This document shows, piece by piece, positions 1-11,600 of a DNA stretch of 64,000 nucleotides. The DNA lies in the NCBI RefSeq assembly GCF_000340215.1, contig NW_006921537.1, positions 3,331,685-3,395,684 on the forward strand. The letters run 5' to 3'. Position 1 is the first letter of the stretch. Each line of letters starts with the position of its first letter. The stretch comes from Pseudocercospora fijiensis CIRAD86 (Eukaryota > Ascomycota > Dothideomycetes > Mycosphaerellales > Mycosphaerellaceae). The notes beneath the pieces are model-generated. The model was not told the origin of the DNA. It worked only from the letters and a program-made list of their open reading frames with translations, and ran no database searches. Made by a program: the position numbers and the translations under genes.

Positions 1-1375
1 TGCCTCCTCGATATAGCCTAGGTCGGTAGTTACTATAGCCTCGCTATTGCTAGGGGTCGTAATTATTTATTATTATTATTATTATCTCTACCCTAGTAGC
101 TACCTCTTTCGCGGCTACTACGGTTATTATTACTATTAGGCCCGATCTTCGATTCTACTATTATTCTAGTCGTTTCTAGGCCTATATAGCCTATTCGGCT
201 AGGTTAATCTCGACTATAAATTCGAGGCGACTATAGTATTGTTTAAATATATAGTAGCGGTCTAATTTAAGGGTAAGCTCCTATCTAAATTTAGGTCGTA
301 CTTCTATAATCTATACTAAATTAGGTTTAGGTAGTAGGTCGTCCTTAATAGCCCTTAGTCGGGTTTAGAAGGCTCGAGCCGTTTTATCGGATCTCTATTT
401 AGACTTTAGTATAGAGGAATTGTTCTTACTAAGCGTACTTAGTATAGTGTCTTTATAGGTTTACTAGTCGATCTTAGATAGGTCTTCTAGGGAATTAAAG
501 TAATTATCCTAGGCTCTCTAAGTCTTAGAGTCGCTATCGATATATTATATAGTATAGACGACTAAGGCATATTTAGTAAATAGCGCTTTTAGTATATTAC
601 GCTAGTTAAGCTTATAGTTACGGATATAGTTATTATACTACTTCCTACTAGAGTTATTAAATATAGTATAGTCCTTAAGTTTAGTATCTCTCCTTAGAAC
701 TAGTTTCTCTACTATACTAGTAGGAGTACTAAGTTTAGCTATAAGGCGTTAGATAGCCGCGAAGTTATTACGGACTTCCTTCTCTTATATAATAGCCTAG
801 AGTTTACCGCGTAAACAGGTCCTTAGGCCCCTAAGGTTAGGTAGTCTAATATTAGATAGCTATCTCGTTAGCCTATAATATAGCCCTTATTTATAATATT
901 ATTATTATCTTCTATTTTGCTAATACGTATTATTTAGTTAGTAATAGGTCTCCTAGTAACCCGGATATAGCGGAATTAGTATATCTATATAATTAGTACG
1001 ATTATCCTAGTTAAATAGGCTATATAGAAGGCCTAAGTTAGTAACTAGCGTAGTTAGGTTAGTAGTTTCTTAGCGTATAGGTCTTGTTTTAGTAGGAGGC
1101 TTGTTTTAGTATAAATTTTAAGCCGTATTACTAAATCGATTAGCTATCTAGCTATAGCCCTTAAAGGATAGATCGAATACTATATAATAATATAGGTTAG
1201 GTAAGTAGGTAGATAGTATAGTTAAAAGCGTATAGTATTCGATAAGGCCTATAGAGGAGGGAGAGGAAGGTTAGGAAGTTAGGCTAGTACTAAGCGCTAA
1301 GCCCTACCTAAGGTACTAAGACTCGGACCCTAGCTTTACTTAGCTAGTTATATATCTTTTATATACCCTCTAATA
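1..1375 (-). mobile_element. GypA copy 1: 5' end of a RIP-mutated Ty3/Gypsy retrotransposon
   Basis: This is the 5' part of a minus-strand LTR retrotransposon; the rest lies left of the window. The LTR (1183-1375) and the stretch just inside it, which reads gatcgaatacta next to the LTR edge at 1171-1182, match the reverse complement of the complete copy at 41271-48419. The interior corresponds to the leader and gag side of the element. It has no usable reading frame: CA and TG are nearly gone and TA is very frequent, the mark of RIP. The LTR differs from the other two copies by many substitutions and small indels, so this copy looks the most diverged. The five bases outside the LTR are atacc; the matching duplication is outside the window. 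Confidence 0.75.
1183..1375 (-). repeat. GypA 5' LTR (copy 1)
   Basis: A 193-bp LTR aligned by eye to the 196-bp LTRs at 41271-41466 and 48224-48419 in reverse orientation. Shared blocks include agtattcgataagg and actaagcgctaagccc. The ends read TATAA...TAATA, consistent with TG...CA ends converted by RIP. Confidence 0.7.
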
Positions 1376-1609
1376 ATACCCTTCTAAACTATCTAAAGCT
1401 TTAGAGACTATAGTTTGCTAGGAGAATAGCATACTAATTGCTATCTAAGTGCTATACTAAATTCTAAGAGGTAGGTAGTAGACCCGCCTCCGCAATCCCG
1501 ACCCTTTTATACCGTAGAATAGGTATTTGTCCTACATGCCGACCCTCCTAATGCTTTTCCACTTCTCGTCTAGCATTTATTCTCTTCTACATGAGCTTTC
1601 GTATACCTC

Positions 1610-3763
1610 ATGGCTGATGTCCATTTTAGGGAACATCCTTTGCAATACGGCGTTGATGGGGGAATTTATTTCGAGGTCGGCAGTTTGGAGTTCGTTGCAT
1701 TCCCTGGACATAAGGTAAGCGTTCAGGGCGCGTGAGCAACGATTGAGGAGCTCTGAGCTAAGCTCTGCGAAAGTACGGGTGGCTACCCATTGAGACAACC
1801 CGTCAACCACTTACAGTCATTCCCACAGATCCCGGAAGCCCGTGGACGAAGGCAGCCTTCCTGAAGTTGATTAGCGACATTGAGCATCAGGACGATGTTA
1901 GTCAAGCACAGTTCCGGCGACTTCTGCTCTTTTGGGCTACTCGGGAAGGAACCATTCGGCTTTCACAGTCTTTGAAATCTCATTTGGCAGATCGGAATGT
2001 CGAATACGCGGTTGTTGAGTTTCGGGACGCAGATCGAGCGTTGGCAGCTGGGCCATACCTCTGGTACGATGGCAGACTCGGTCCAATCTATCGTCTATAT
2101 GAAGATTCTCACAGTACATTCATCGGAAGCTTGCGACCAGGCGATAAGGACTTGTGGGTTCAGGTGCAGATATACAAGTTGGAATACTTCGGTGCTAATA
2201 AACCCCTTAGGCCGCTCAAACCATTCAGGCTTGCCGGGCACGACCCCCAGACACTTAGCGTTCCTGTACCAAGCCGACAGCCTTTGCTCGGTCATTCTCC
2301 AGATCATGGTCGGCTGACTAGCAAACGAATCCTAATCAAGGATATATTCGACGTTCGTGGACTCAAAATGAGCGCATGTAGTCGAGCTTTCCTCAGACTT
2401 GCAACGCCGTCTCATAGAACTGCGCCAGCTATACAGCGACTTATAGACGAAGGCGCTGCGATTGTTGGGACGGCAAAGCTTAGCTCGATGATCTCGCGAG
2501 AGGAGCCAAGCGAGTGCATAGACTACTGCGCTCCGTTCAATCCGCGAGGCGATCGTAGTCAATCACCGGCAGGCAGTAGCAGCGGAAGCGCAGCAGCTAT
2601 TGCTGCATACGATTGGCTCGATTACGCCATCGGTTCAGATTGTGGGTGCCGGAGCCATCCCGCTAAGGTATTTAATCAAGTCCAGATCTGACTTTCATTA
2701 GCAACTGGAAGCACAAGACGCCCTGCTGGCGTCAATGGCTGCTTCGCGATTCGTCTTTCAACGGCAGCGCTCCCAGCAGAGGGTATCTTACCTTGCTTCA
2801 AGTGCGTTTAAACCTACCTCGAAGAGAAGCGAGCCTAACCTCGGTCAGACTATTCGACGCGCCTTCTCTTTTTTGCAGGGACATAAATGGCATGGGGGAA
2901 GTGGTAAATGCCTGGTGTGGTCATTCTTTGAAGTCCTCTGGACGAGTATGTGTAATCGAGGAAGTGCCCGAAGTGTTCTAAGCTGACAAGGACAGCCTCC
3001 TACATCAGTCTTCGTACCCATGGACTACTTTCCTGTCAAGAATAATGAGCAACAAAATCTTCTCGATCAATTTGCGCTAGATGTCTGCGCATGTTTCAAG
3101 ATCCCCATACGCAAGATCCACCTGCATAAACTGTGGGAGGAGACCCGACCCGCGACTGCCCATGGAAATGGCCTGAAGGAGTACTTGAGGGACGTCGGGC
3201 GGAACTCGTTCATCTACGATTTCTATCATTCTACCGACGACTTTCGGAGCGAATACGAGCGTCGGTTCGAAGCATCACCTCAGGTGAACAGAGTCGTCCG
3301 CTGGCGCTGGGAAGTGGGCAAAACCATCACGACAGCGCAGAGGAACGAAGCGATTCGTCGTCTCAACGTATATAAAGGCTGGTTGATGGAGCACATCTTT
3401 CGAGATGCGAATCCTATCATGCTTCTTCCCGTCGGGAACGCGGAGGAGAACTATCGAGACGACAAGTCTAGTAAGCCGCCTATTGCGCAGGAGGCATGGG
3501 ATCAGTTGTGGCTATCGCCAATTCTTGAAGCCCCCGAAATCACTGTTCCCATTGGACAGGTCCCCTTCAAATCCAAAATGACTCGCCGAGAAGAAATGTT
3601 ACCTGTAGTAGCGTCGCTTGTCGGCCTACCACGTACTGATCTGTGTCTGATCGAGACGGCAAAGAACATCTTGGAGTATTCCAAGAGACCCACACGTGTT
3701 GCAACAGGTCGACAAATGTTTGTTGATGACTGGGATGTGGTAGGGAGGACGCGTACGCCATGA
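1610..3763 (+). CDS. Amidase-signature family hydrolase, five exons
   Basis: Predicted amidase (amide to acid plus ammonia or amine; natural substrate unknown). Proposed exons are 1610-1714, 1774-2641, 2702-2801, 2849-2945 and 2996-3763, giving 645 residues. All phases agree and the introns are 59, 60, 47, 50 bp. Donors are GTAAGC, GTGGGT, GTGCGT and GTATGT. The Ser-cisSer-Lys triad of the family is present: Lys of ILIKDIFDV (about 224), the cis-Ser in SPAGSSSGS (about 304) and the nucleophile Ser in GSDSTGSTRRPAGVNG (about 328). The last motif exists only if the 2642-2701 intron is removed, which supports the model. The C-terminal half carries EAPEITVPIGQ and a TGRQMF motif. The ATG at 1610 is the first in frame for exon 1. 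It converges on the NLR gene, with 206 bp between stops. The promoter side runs straight into RIP-mutated DNA. Confidence 0.8.
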
Positions 3764-3969
3764 GGCCTTGGGCGACGGGGCTTAATAGGTTATATAAGAG
3801 ACGGAGGCTTTGTGATTAGAACTTTTCGGAGGCACTGCAAGGTACTGACGATTCACGCTACTTGATCCGCAGCTTTTCAACAAGGCCGCACGACCATCAA
3901 CATGATCTCAATTCCCCCCGTATGCCAATTCCTCGACTTTGAAGTGTGCGATCGTTCCCATGGCATATC

Positions 3970-6900
3970 TTATCTGGACCAAAATGTCACAAGCTCGTCA
4001 AAGTCTTTGGACTCCAGTTCCGAGGGTGACTTCTTGTGCTGCTCATTGACAATTCTAGAGCGAAGTTCTGCCGCCCTCTCACGCAAAGCTCCAGCCTCAA
4101 AGTTATTTCCAGCACGCTCCTCAAGACGGGCTTTGAGGAAAATTGTGCGAGCAATCTCATTACGGAAGGATGCTTCGTCGGCATGCCAAATCCTGAATGC
4201 TTGCTCAATAAATTGTCTAAGATAGAAATGTCAATTTTGGTCTTGCATCGTACGGTGCAAATGTGAACGTACCGGGCTTGATCAAAGCATTTCCGTTGTA
4301 TGCAATGATCGGCCACACGATGGCATACGTCTGCTGTTCGATGATGATGAATGCCAATCGTAGCTTGATATTGGGAAAGCGCTCTCTGATGATAACGATA
4401 CGATTCCTCCATCAGAGCAACACGTTCCGCCGGATCTGAAGCCATTGCGGACTGGTCGGATCTCAAATTACCAAGTGTGTGCAGAAATCGGCCAGTGCTG
4501 CCTAGGTCAGTAAGTACATATGCTGCGTGGATGAAGTGACGAACCGAAATGAGTCAGTGTCGTCTTTTCCGAATGCCGCCTCACGAGCAGCAAGCCCGTT
4601 CTCCAGCAGATCGTTGGCCGTGGTCAAGTCGCCAGTCAGCCAGTGAGCCACCGCTAAATTCACAGTAGGTATCGAATCGGCGCATTTGACCTCTAATCTG
4701 AGCGTCTTAAAGTGAGCTCTTGAGCTTGTGAAATCCTCGATTGCTGAAGCGTAGTCTTTGACCATCATGTGTCCAGTTCCGCGTTGGTTGTAAGCCATCG
4801 CTGTTCTGAGACTGAGCGGCTCACCACGCTTCATTAGATTGCATCGCAATGCGACAAGCGATTTGTTGAACGTCAGACACTCTTCGCCGTGGTTTGTCTC
4901 GTTTGCCCATGCTCCAAGACCGTAGTAAATGTCGCTTATAATGTCCATGGCCTGAATGTCTCGAGTTTCCGTTTCTGGTAGCGACTCGAACACCGATTTC
5001 GCAGCCCGGAGCATGACCCCGGCAACATGTAGCATGCTGATCTCATGCTGATATCTATTTCTGAAATCAGTCTTTGACAGCTCGACTATATACTTCTAGA
5101 CTCACGTGCCGCCTTCGCTGAGAATTTGAGCAAGCTCACGGGAAGGCTCGATACATCCAGCGCCGGCGTAGCTTTGATACAGGTCCTGCAAGCGAAGTAT
5201 ATGAGGGAACCATTTGGAACGATGACCCCAAAGCTTGACAGAGTGCCGTTTCTCTGCCGGGTTTTCGAGGCCCCAGGCATTGCACACCAGTTTTGTGGCA
5301 AAGCCAAACGTGGCTCGGAACCGTTGAATGGTCAATTGACCGCGTATTGCTTCCTGAACCATCCTATGGATCGTCCACACATTGGTATCTGGATCGACAC
5401 CAACGAGAGAAAGTCGGATGATTTCGGCTCGATCGCTATAGTACGTTCCCTTTCTGTAGATCGGAAAGTCTGACAGGATGTCTGACATTTGCTGGGTAGA
5501 TGCGAATAGCTCTTCGTGAATAGTGTCCGGGTCTAGCATGGAGCAGACTTCAAGCAATGCCAAACTTCTCGGAGATATCGCATCCTTGGCGAGGATCGAT
5601 GCTACTGTGAAGGGATAAGACTCGGCAGGACCATGAGTTTCTCGCTGCTGCAGCTCGGTCCTTTCATCCAAGCTTTCGTATCTTTGCTTGAATTCTCTCA
5701 AGGACAGATGCTCGTACCGTATCAAGCAGGCCATCTGGCGGAGTGCCAGAGCCCATCCTCCAAGCGGTTGCACTATTGCTCTGGCCTCACTTACCTGCTC
5801 CGGGGATATTTTCAGCTTCGCGATATGTTCCAATACCTCAATCGACTGCGACTCTGTAAACCCTTTTAGGTCGATACTGAGTTGATTCTCAGAAAGAGCC
5901 ATCGCCGATTTCGGATTAGTGCTAGTCATCAGCACAGATCCGAACTCCAGCACTTCCCAGAGGTCATCCATCAAGTCGACATCGTTGCAGTTATCAAGCA
6001 CTAGGAGCCAATTTGCACTTTCGACAACGTTAACGTCAGCAACGCCTTCTTTAACAGCATTCATGAGCCAAGCTTTGGCGATCTCCCGGCCCTCGGTGGA
6101 AACCTCGCTCCCGGTGGTCTGACTCTGGAGGTGCAAGGCATTAGCAATATTCGCGAGATCTGTTAGCAATCAGTCAGCTCAATTCACGTCAATCCGTGGC
6201 GAATAAAGACCTTGTTTTAATTTTGCCTCACTCTCTGCCCTGATCCAGAAGACCGCATCAAACTCATTTTTCCTGGTGAAAACAAATTCGTTTGCAATGG
6301 CCGTTTTGCCCTCACCGGGCTTTCCGAAAATTGCCACATGCCTCGGGGCAGCTGGCGCACCTAGACCAGGAAGTAATGTCTTGTCAAGTTGCTGAAGGAT
6401 CTCGCTGCGGCCGCAAAAGTCTCGGTTCCTCGTTCGCCCTTCGACCATGAAACATGGCAAACGGGCTTTCTGTTGGGGGAGCTCGAATCTGTCAAGGATT
6501 GGCGTTAAGGTTGGAATCTGACTGGAAATACTGATGTTGACGGAAGATTCCTCGGGCACATCAGGCTTGGTTCTGAGGACATTAGACCAGTTTGACGCTG
6601 TATAATTTGTCAACATGCGTGATGCTGTACTGCGAAATGATTGTCCATGGTACCGTTATTAGCCGCCAGGGGCGTGCCAGTCGGCTCAAACAGGGTATGA
6701 AGAAACCTCATGGCTTCCAGGACGGATGGAATGTTTCTTAAGTCGCACAGGTTATTGTGATTACGGTCTGCTCCGATCAAGACTTCGGTGTCTCCGTAGT
6801 CTGTCTTTGCGAGCGTCTCGCCAACCAGCTAGTGCGATTAGAGACTATTTCAGCAGAGTTTATGGTGAGTGCTCACTATCTCTTTCCGAAAACGCGCACG

Positions 6901-7700
6901 CCAAGGTCCGTATCGTGTTGGTAGCTCAGTTGGCAGCCTTTCGTATACTGAGACAATTGGTATTGACAGGAAAGCGTCGCTGAATGCTTCTGCAACAGAT
7001 AGCAGTAAGGGTAAGTCACGATCGAATGACGGCTTATTCCGAGTAACCGAAACCAATTGGAAGATTTGCGAGAGCTTCTCTTTGAGCACCTCACGGCCGG
7101 TCTTGTGCGGACACCCTAAGAATACAAGCCCATGAACAAGTCTGAGGACTTCCCGGGATGTCAGATGTGCCCGGGCGAGCAGAAGTGCCTTCGCATGTCA
7201 GCGTGACTCCAGGCCATTGTAAAGCTGACACAGATTGTAGGTAAATACCTTCTTTGTGATATATCCTCCGAGGCCGTGGGAAATGATAAGCAGTGACCGC
7301 TGATGTATCCATGTAGCAGTCAGCAGTGAGGATGAGGTTGAACGGGTAGAGCTCACGTTTCTCTGAGTGGTAAGCTCTTGTAGAACAGCAAGAAGCTCTG
7401 GTGCCTCCGCCAGCAAAGCAGCTGAGGCTTTGGCAATGTCAGGATTACGATTGTATTCAAAGGAGTAGCATTCTCCGTAAGTCAGTGGAGCTTCTGCACT
7501 GCCTTCTGTTGTGGATGAAGAAGACAGAAGACCGGCAGGGAAGATCCACGATGCTGGCGGCGGTGACTCTGGGCCTGGGACTAGGATAATGCTGTGGATT
7601 GTGAGCACGTATAGCTGTAACTGTGATAGCAGGTTTACCTGAGCTGTACGCCGCTTTGTTCTCGGCCTTCATCCACCCAGACAGTGCCAAAGCTATACAT
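3970..7700 (-). CDS. Fungal NLR-like STAND receptor: alpha/beta-hydrolase-like, NB-ARC and TPR domains
   Basis: Predicted signal-transducing ATPase of the fungal NLR class (self/non-self or stress surveillance; ligand unknown). Nine proposed exons on the minus strand: 7639-7700, 7249-7591, 6877-7188, 6654-6828, 6211-6597, 5106-6159, 4545-5060, 4273-4497 and 3970-4216. They give 1106 residues with consistent phases and introns of 45-60 bp. Residues 1-300 resemble the lipase/PGAP1-like domain of such proteins (IILVPGPE, SHGLGGYITKK, FLGCPHKTG). The usual GHSLGG nucleophile serine reads SHGLGG here, so catalysis is doubtful. NB-ARC: P-loop GKPGEGKTA at about 389, Walker B LLVLDN at about 478, TSTNP sensor and an MHD-like IHRMVQ. 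The C-terminal third has TPR-like repeats (YHQRALSQYQATIGIHHHRT) and ends in the family-typical FDELVTFWSR. The start at 7700 is the least certain part. Confidence 0.8.
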
Positions 7701-8645
7701 GTTCACGAGAAGACAAGATCTCCATCGTGTCTTCGTTCACAATGAATACCAGTCTCTACGCCGCACATGTGCAGCGCTGCGCCTGCCGGAATGCCGGTCT
7801 CGGTTGCCAGGCGAAGTACGATAGGAGGTAGCGTAGCAAGGATCAGGTCCAGACCGGAGCACATCAGAAGCGATAATTGTGAAGAGAGGGTTGGATCCTC
7901 AAATGATCGCAAATATCCTCGAAGCAATGTACAGTCTACATCCTCCGGAGGCTTCTCGCACTATTGTAATACACAAACTAGAGCACCTGCTAGGAGTTTG
8001 CGCTATAACGCCTTAAAATAGCCAAAAAGTCCTTAGACTTTATATAGCGAAGATAGACACACTACGGCTTAGCTAGCGGATAGATTGCACCTGCCCGGGC
8101 AGCTAGTATAGCGGCTAAGCGCTTTCGGAGTAGGGCACGGACCCTTATTTAGCCGACCTATTCCTATACTACGATATCTAGTACTTTCTAGTTACCGCGT
8201 AGCGGCGCAATTTTCCGTCTATAATTTAATATATTTTATAGTATAGAAGAAGCGCTATCTAGCGATATAGAAATCTCTAAATTTAGTATAGTATATTTAG
8301 TATTCTACGTAGTAGTAAAATACGACGGCCTAGGGGCCGTACTTTACCTAGATTTAAGTATCCTACTATTAAAGAATTAACTATAATATTATAAAAAATC
8401 GTCGTATAGAGTCGCTATAAAAGCATATAACAGATACGCTATTAGGCTATTAGTCTACTAAAGTAATCGGTATTGCGATTACATTTACGCGTATAGTAGT
8501 TATCGTAGTATATAAACCTCGAAGCCGACTAAAGTAATCGGTATTGCGATTATATTTACGTATATAACAACTATCGCAATATATATATTTCGAAGCCGAC
8601 TAAGCTTATCTAAGTACTAGCTTTACGTCTATATATATAACGCTA
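7701..8645. other. Upstream region of the NLR gene passing into RIP-mutated DNA
   Basis: The first 270 bases have normal composition and would hold the NLR promoter and leader. From about 7980 the sequence switches to the TA-rich, CA/TG-poor pattern of RIP. I see no gene. The RIP part contains a two-copy tandem repeat (8460-8601) and ends at the LINE target site. Confidence 0.6.
8460..8601 (+). repeat. Two-copy tandem repeat, 71-bp period
   Basis: The block starting aaagtaatcggtattgcgat at 8460 recurs at 8531, and both copies end in cgaagccgacta. The two units differ mainly by C/T and G/A changes, as expected if RIP acted on a local duplication. Confidence 0.8.
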
Positions 8646-11600
8646 GAACTATAATAGCACTAGGAAAAATAGCAGCGAACAATTAGAGACGAAGGGAAGA
8701 CAGTTAAGAAGGAAGGGAGGACGAATAGAAAGCACTATATACTAAGGCAGAGGAGGTGCTAAAGGCGGAAGATAGAAGAACCCCTAAGAGGGCATATAGG
8801 ATAATAATCTCAGAACTCCTTAGAGGACTAAAAGCAATCTACAACTAGGTAAGCTACGTAATTATAAAGGTAGCTAATATAGTCGTAGCAAAGATTATAA
8901 AGAAACAATAGGAGACAAGCCTAAACTACCGCACCTAGGCAGTAGTAGCTAGTTAAGAGGCGCTAAAACCCCCGAGGACAGTAGTTAGAGTCTATATTAC
9001 GGACCTATAAGAGCAAAAGGAGATCTAAAGACTTATAGGGAAAGAGATTGTAGAAAGAATTACAGTTAAAGAGGTAATTAGGGCTAGGAACGAAGGAAAA
9101 GGGGTAATTAAGCTATTTATAGCATAAGAGCAGGACAAAAAGAAGCTAGAAACACAAAAAGAATAGATAACTAAGATAGGGAAAACAGCAAAGGTCTCCT
9201 AATAGCAATTCATAATTATAGCCTATAGTATAATAAGAAGCTTTAAGGAAGAACAGGATATTAAAAGCCTATAGAGACAAAACCAAGCTACGTACCTAGG
9301 CCTAAAGATTACAAAAGTAGTATAGATTAAAAGGAAAATCGAAGAGACTAAGAAGCAGTCTTCCCTAATTATCTAGATAGGGAGTGTAGAGCAAGCTAAT
9401 ATAGTACTAGACTAGGGGTTGTTCTAGGACTTTAAAAGATTAGAAACAGAGATACATAGAAGCAACTATAGGATAATACAGTGCTTCAAATATTAATACT
9501 ATAGACACTTAGCAGCTAAGTGTACAAAGACAACTAATACCTACTCCTATTATATAGGGGATTACTAGGTTAAAGAATGCAAAGCATATAAGGGAGAAGC
9601 AAGATATATATACTACACTAAAAGACACCCCTCTTAGGCGAAGGAATGCCTAGTAAGAATATAGGCAGCTAGGAAGGCAAAGGAAGCTAGAATCAATACA
9701 CTAAGAAGATATACAACAAGCTAGGGCAGCTAGGTATAGAAGCAACCTAGCTAAGTGCTATAAAAGAGGTCTAGGTAAGATAATAGGTTCACATTTAGGG
9801 CCTTACTAGTACAAGAGAGTTACTAGCAACTAGGGAGACTAAGATACCTTAATATTATAGGAAAGGAAGTAGGGCAGATAAAGCTTAGTCAAATATTAGT
9901 CTAAAGTAAGGGAAGACTAAAGGAAAACTTATAGGGAAATAATATAGATAAAACCTAATAAATATTGCAACATTACTAAACATTATATAGTACAATGTTA
10001 ATAAGAGCAAAGACAAGGTATAGAGGAGCTTCCTTTAAGCACTAAACCTAAAAGAACATTACATTATTGCAATCTAAGAGCCCTAGCTCAACCTATATAC
10101 AAAGAGACTAGTAACAGTTAAAGACCTAAGATACTACCTAATTATCTACAACTAGGGAGCCCTAAGGACATGCATCTACATTAGTAAGGAGATAGATACA
10201 GAAACCTAGCAGGCTATACTATAGGAGGATAGGGACCTAATATTAGTTTAAGTAGAGACATCCTAAGGTACACTCTAAGTCTACTATATATACAACCCAC
10301 TACTAGACTTAAGAAGCAGTACCTAACTAAAAACCCTAGAAAGACTACCTAGAGTTATCTAGGGGAACACCTACTAAATCCTACTTAGGGATTTCAACCT
10401 CTACTACCCCCTCTAAGGCTTAGACTTTACCCTAGCTTACTACTTCCTAGTAGGAAGACTAATTAATATATTAGAGAGGGAAGGAATAGAAATTACTACC
10501 CTAAAGGGACTAATTACTTAGGAGGCAAGAGGAAGTAGTAGTACACTAGACCTATACTTTGCATTATATTAGATTAGGAACAGGATTATAAGATGCAGGG
10601 TTAACTAGGAACTAGAAGAATTATTAGACTACTTCCCGGTATAGATTAAGCTAAATGTCTAAGCCAATTAGGAAAGGGAACTAGAGGAGAAGCTCAACTA
10701 GAAAGGTGCCTAATAGGGCAGGATTAGGGAGGAACTAGAAAGGGACCTAAAACTAGAGGAACTCTTAACAAAGCACCTACTAAGGCTAGAGGATATTAAT
10801 AAGGCAGTAGAAGAACTAATAGGAATCCTAAAACAGGTAGCTAGAAAGCATACCCTAGCAAAGAAACATTTATTATACTAGCAACTATACTAGACTAGTA
10901 AGTATATAAGGAAGGTTAAAGCAGTAAGGAAGGCTAGAAGGCAGTAGACATAAACCTATACCTAGGAAGCATAGGACAACTATAACAAAGCCTATTAGGA
11001 AAAGAAGATCTAGATTAAGAAAGACAAGATATAAGAATAGAGATCTATAATAGGAATAATTACAAAGAAACTAGAGGAGATGTAAAGGATAGCTAAATAG
11101 GCAAGGAGACCTAAATAGGACAAGGATATACTACTACAATTCCCGGATATTATAGACTAATAAGGACAAATATAGACTATAATAGAAGGGAAAGTAAGAG
11201 CCTTAGGCTAACACTTCTTCTATAGAAAAGTACAAGTAGACCTATTAGATATAAAGGAGAAAGAATAAGAGACTCTACTACTAGGCATACTAAGAGACAC
11301 CTAGGTTAAACCCGAAACTATTAAAAGGATCCTAAAGAAAATTCTAGGCAATAAGGCACTAGGAGAAGACAAGATCTACAACAAACTTCTAAAAGTATAT
11401 AGGAAGGGGCTAGCCCTAGCACTAGCCAATATCTTTTTATAAAGCCTAGTACTAGGATACTACCTAAGACCATTTAGGAAGTCCCTAATAGTAGTGCTAA
11501 GGAAGCCTTAGAAGGAAGACTATATATAGCTTAAGGCCTATAGACTAATAGCCCTACTTAATATAATAGGTAAGGTGCTAGAAAAAATTGTCGCTAAAAG

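Noticed and set aside
3020..3763. Separate gene starting at MDYFPV
   Set aside because: It is the last part of the amidase; the 2946-2995 intron joins it in phase with the upstream exons.
5126..5473. Plus-strand ORF opposite the NLR
   Set aside because: It is antisense to a well-supported NB-ARC coding exon and has no domain.
8460..8601. CRISPR-like direct repeats
   Set aside because: Only two contiguous copies without spacers, in a eukaryotic RIP block; a simple tandem duplication.
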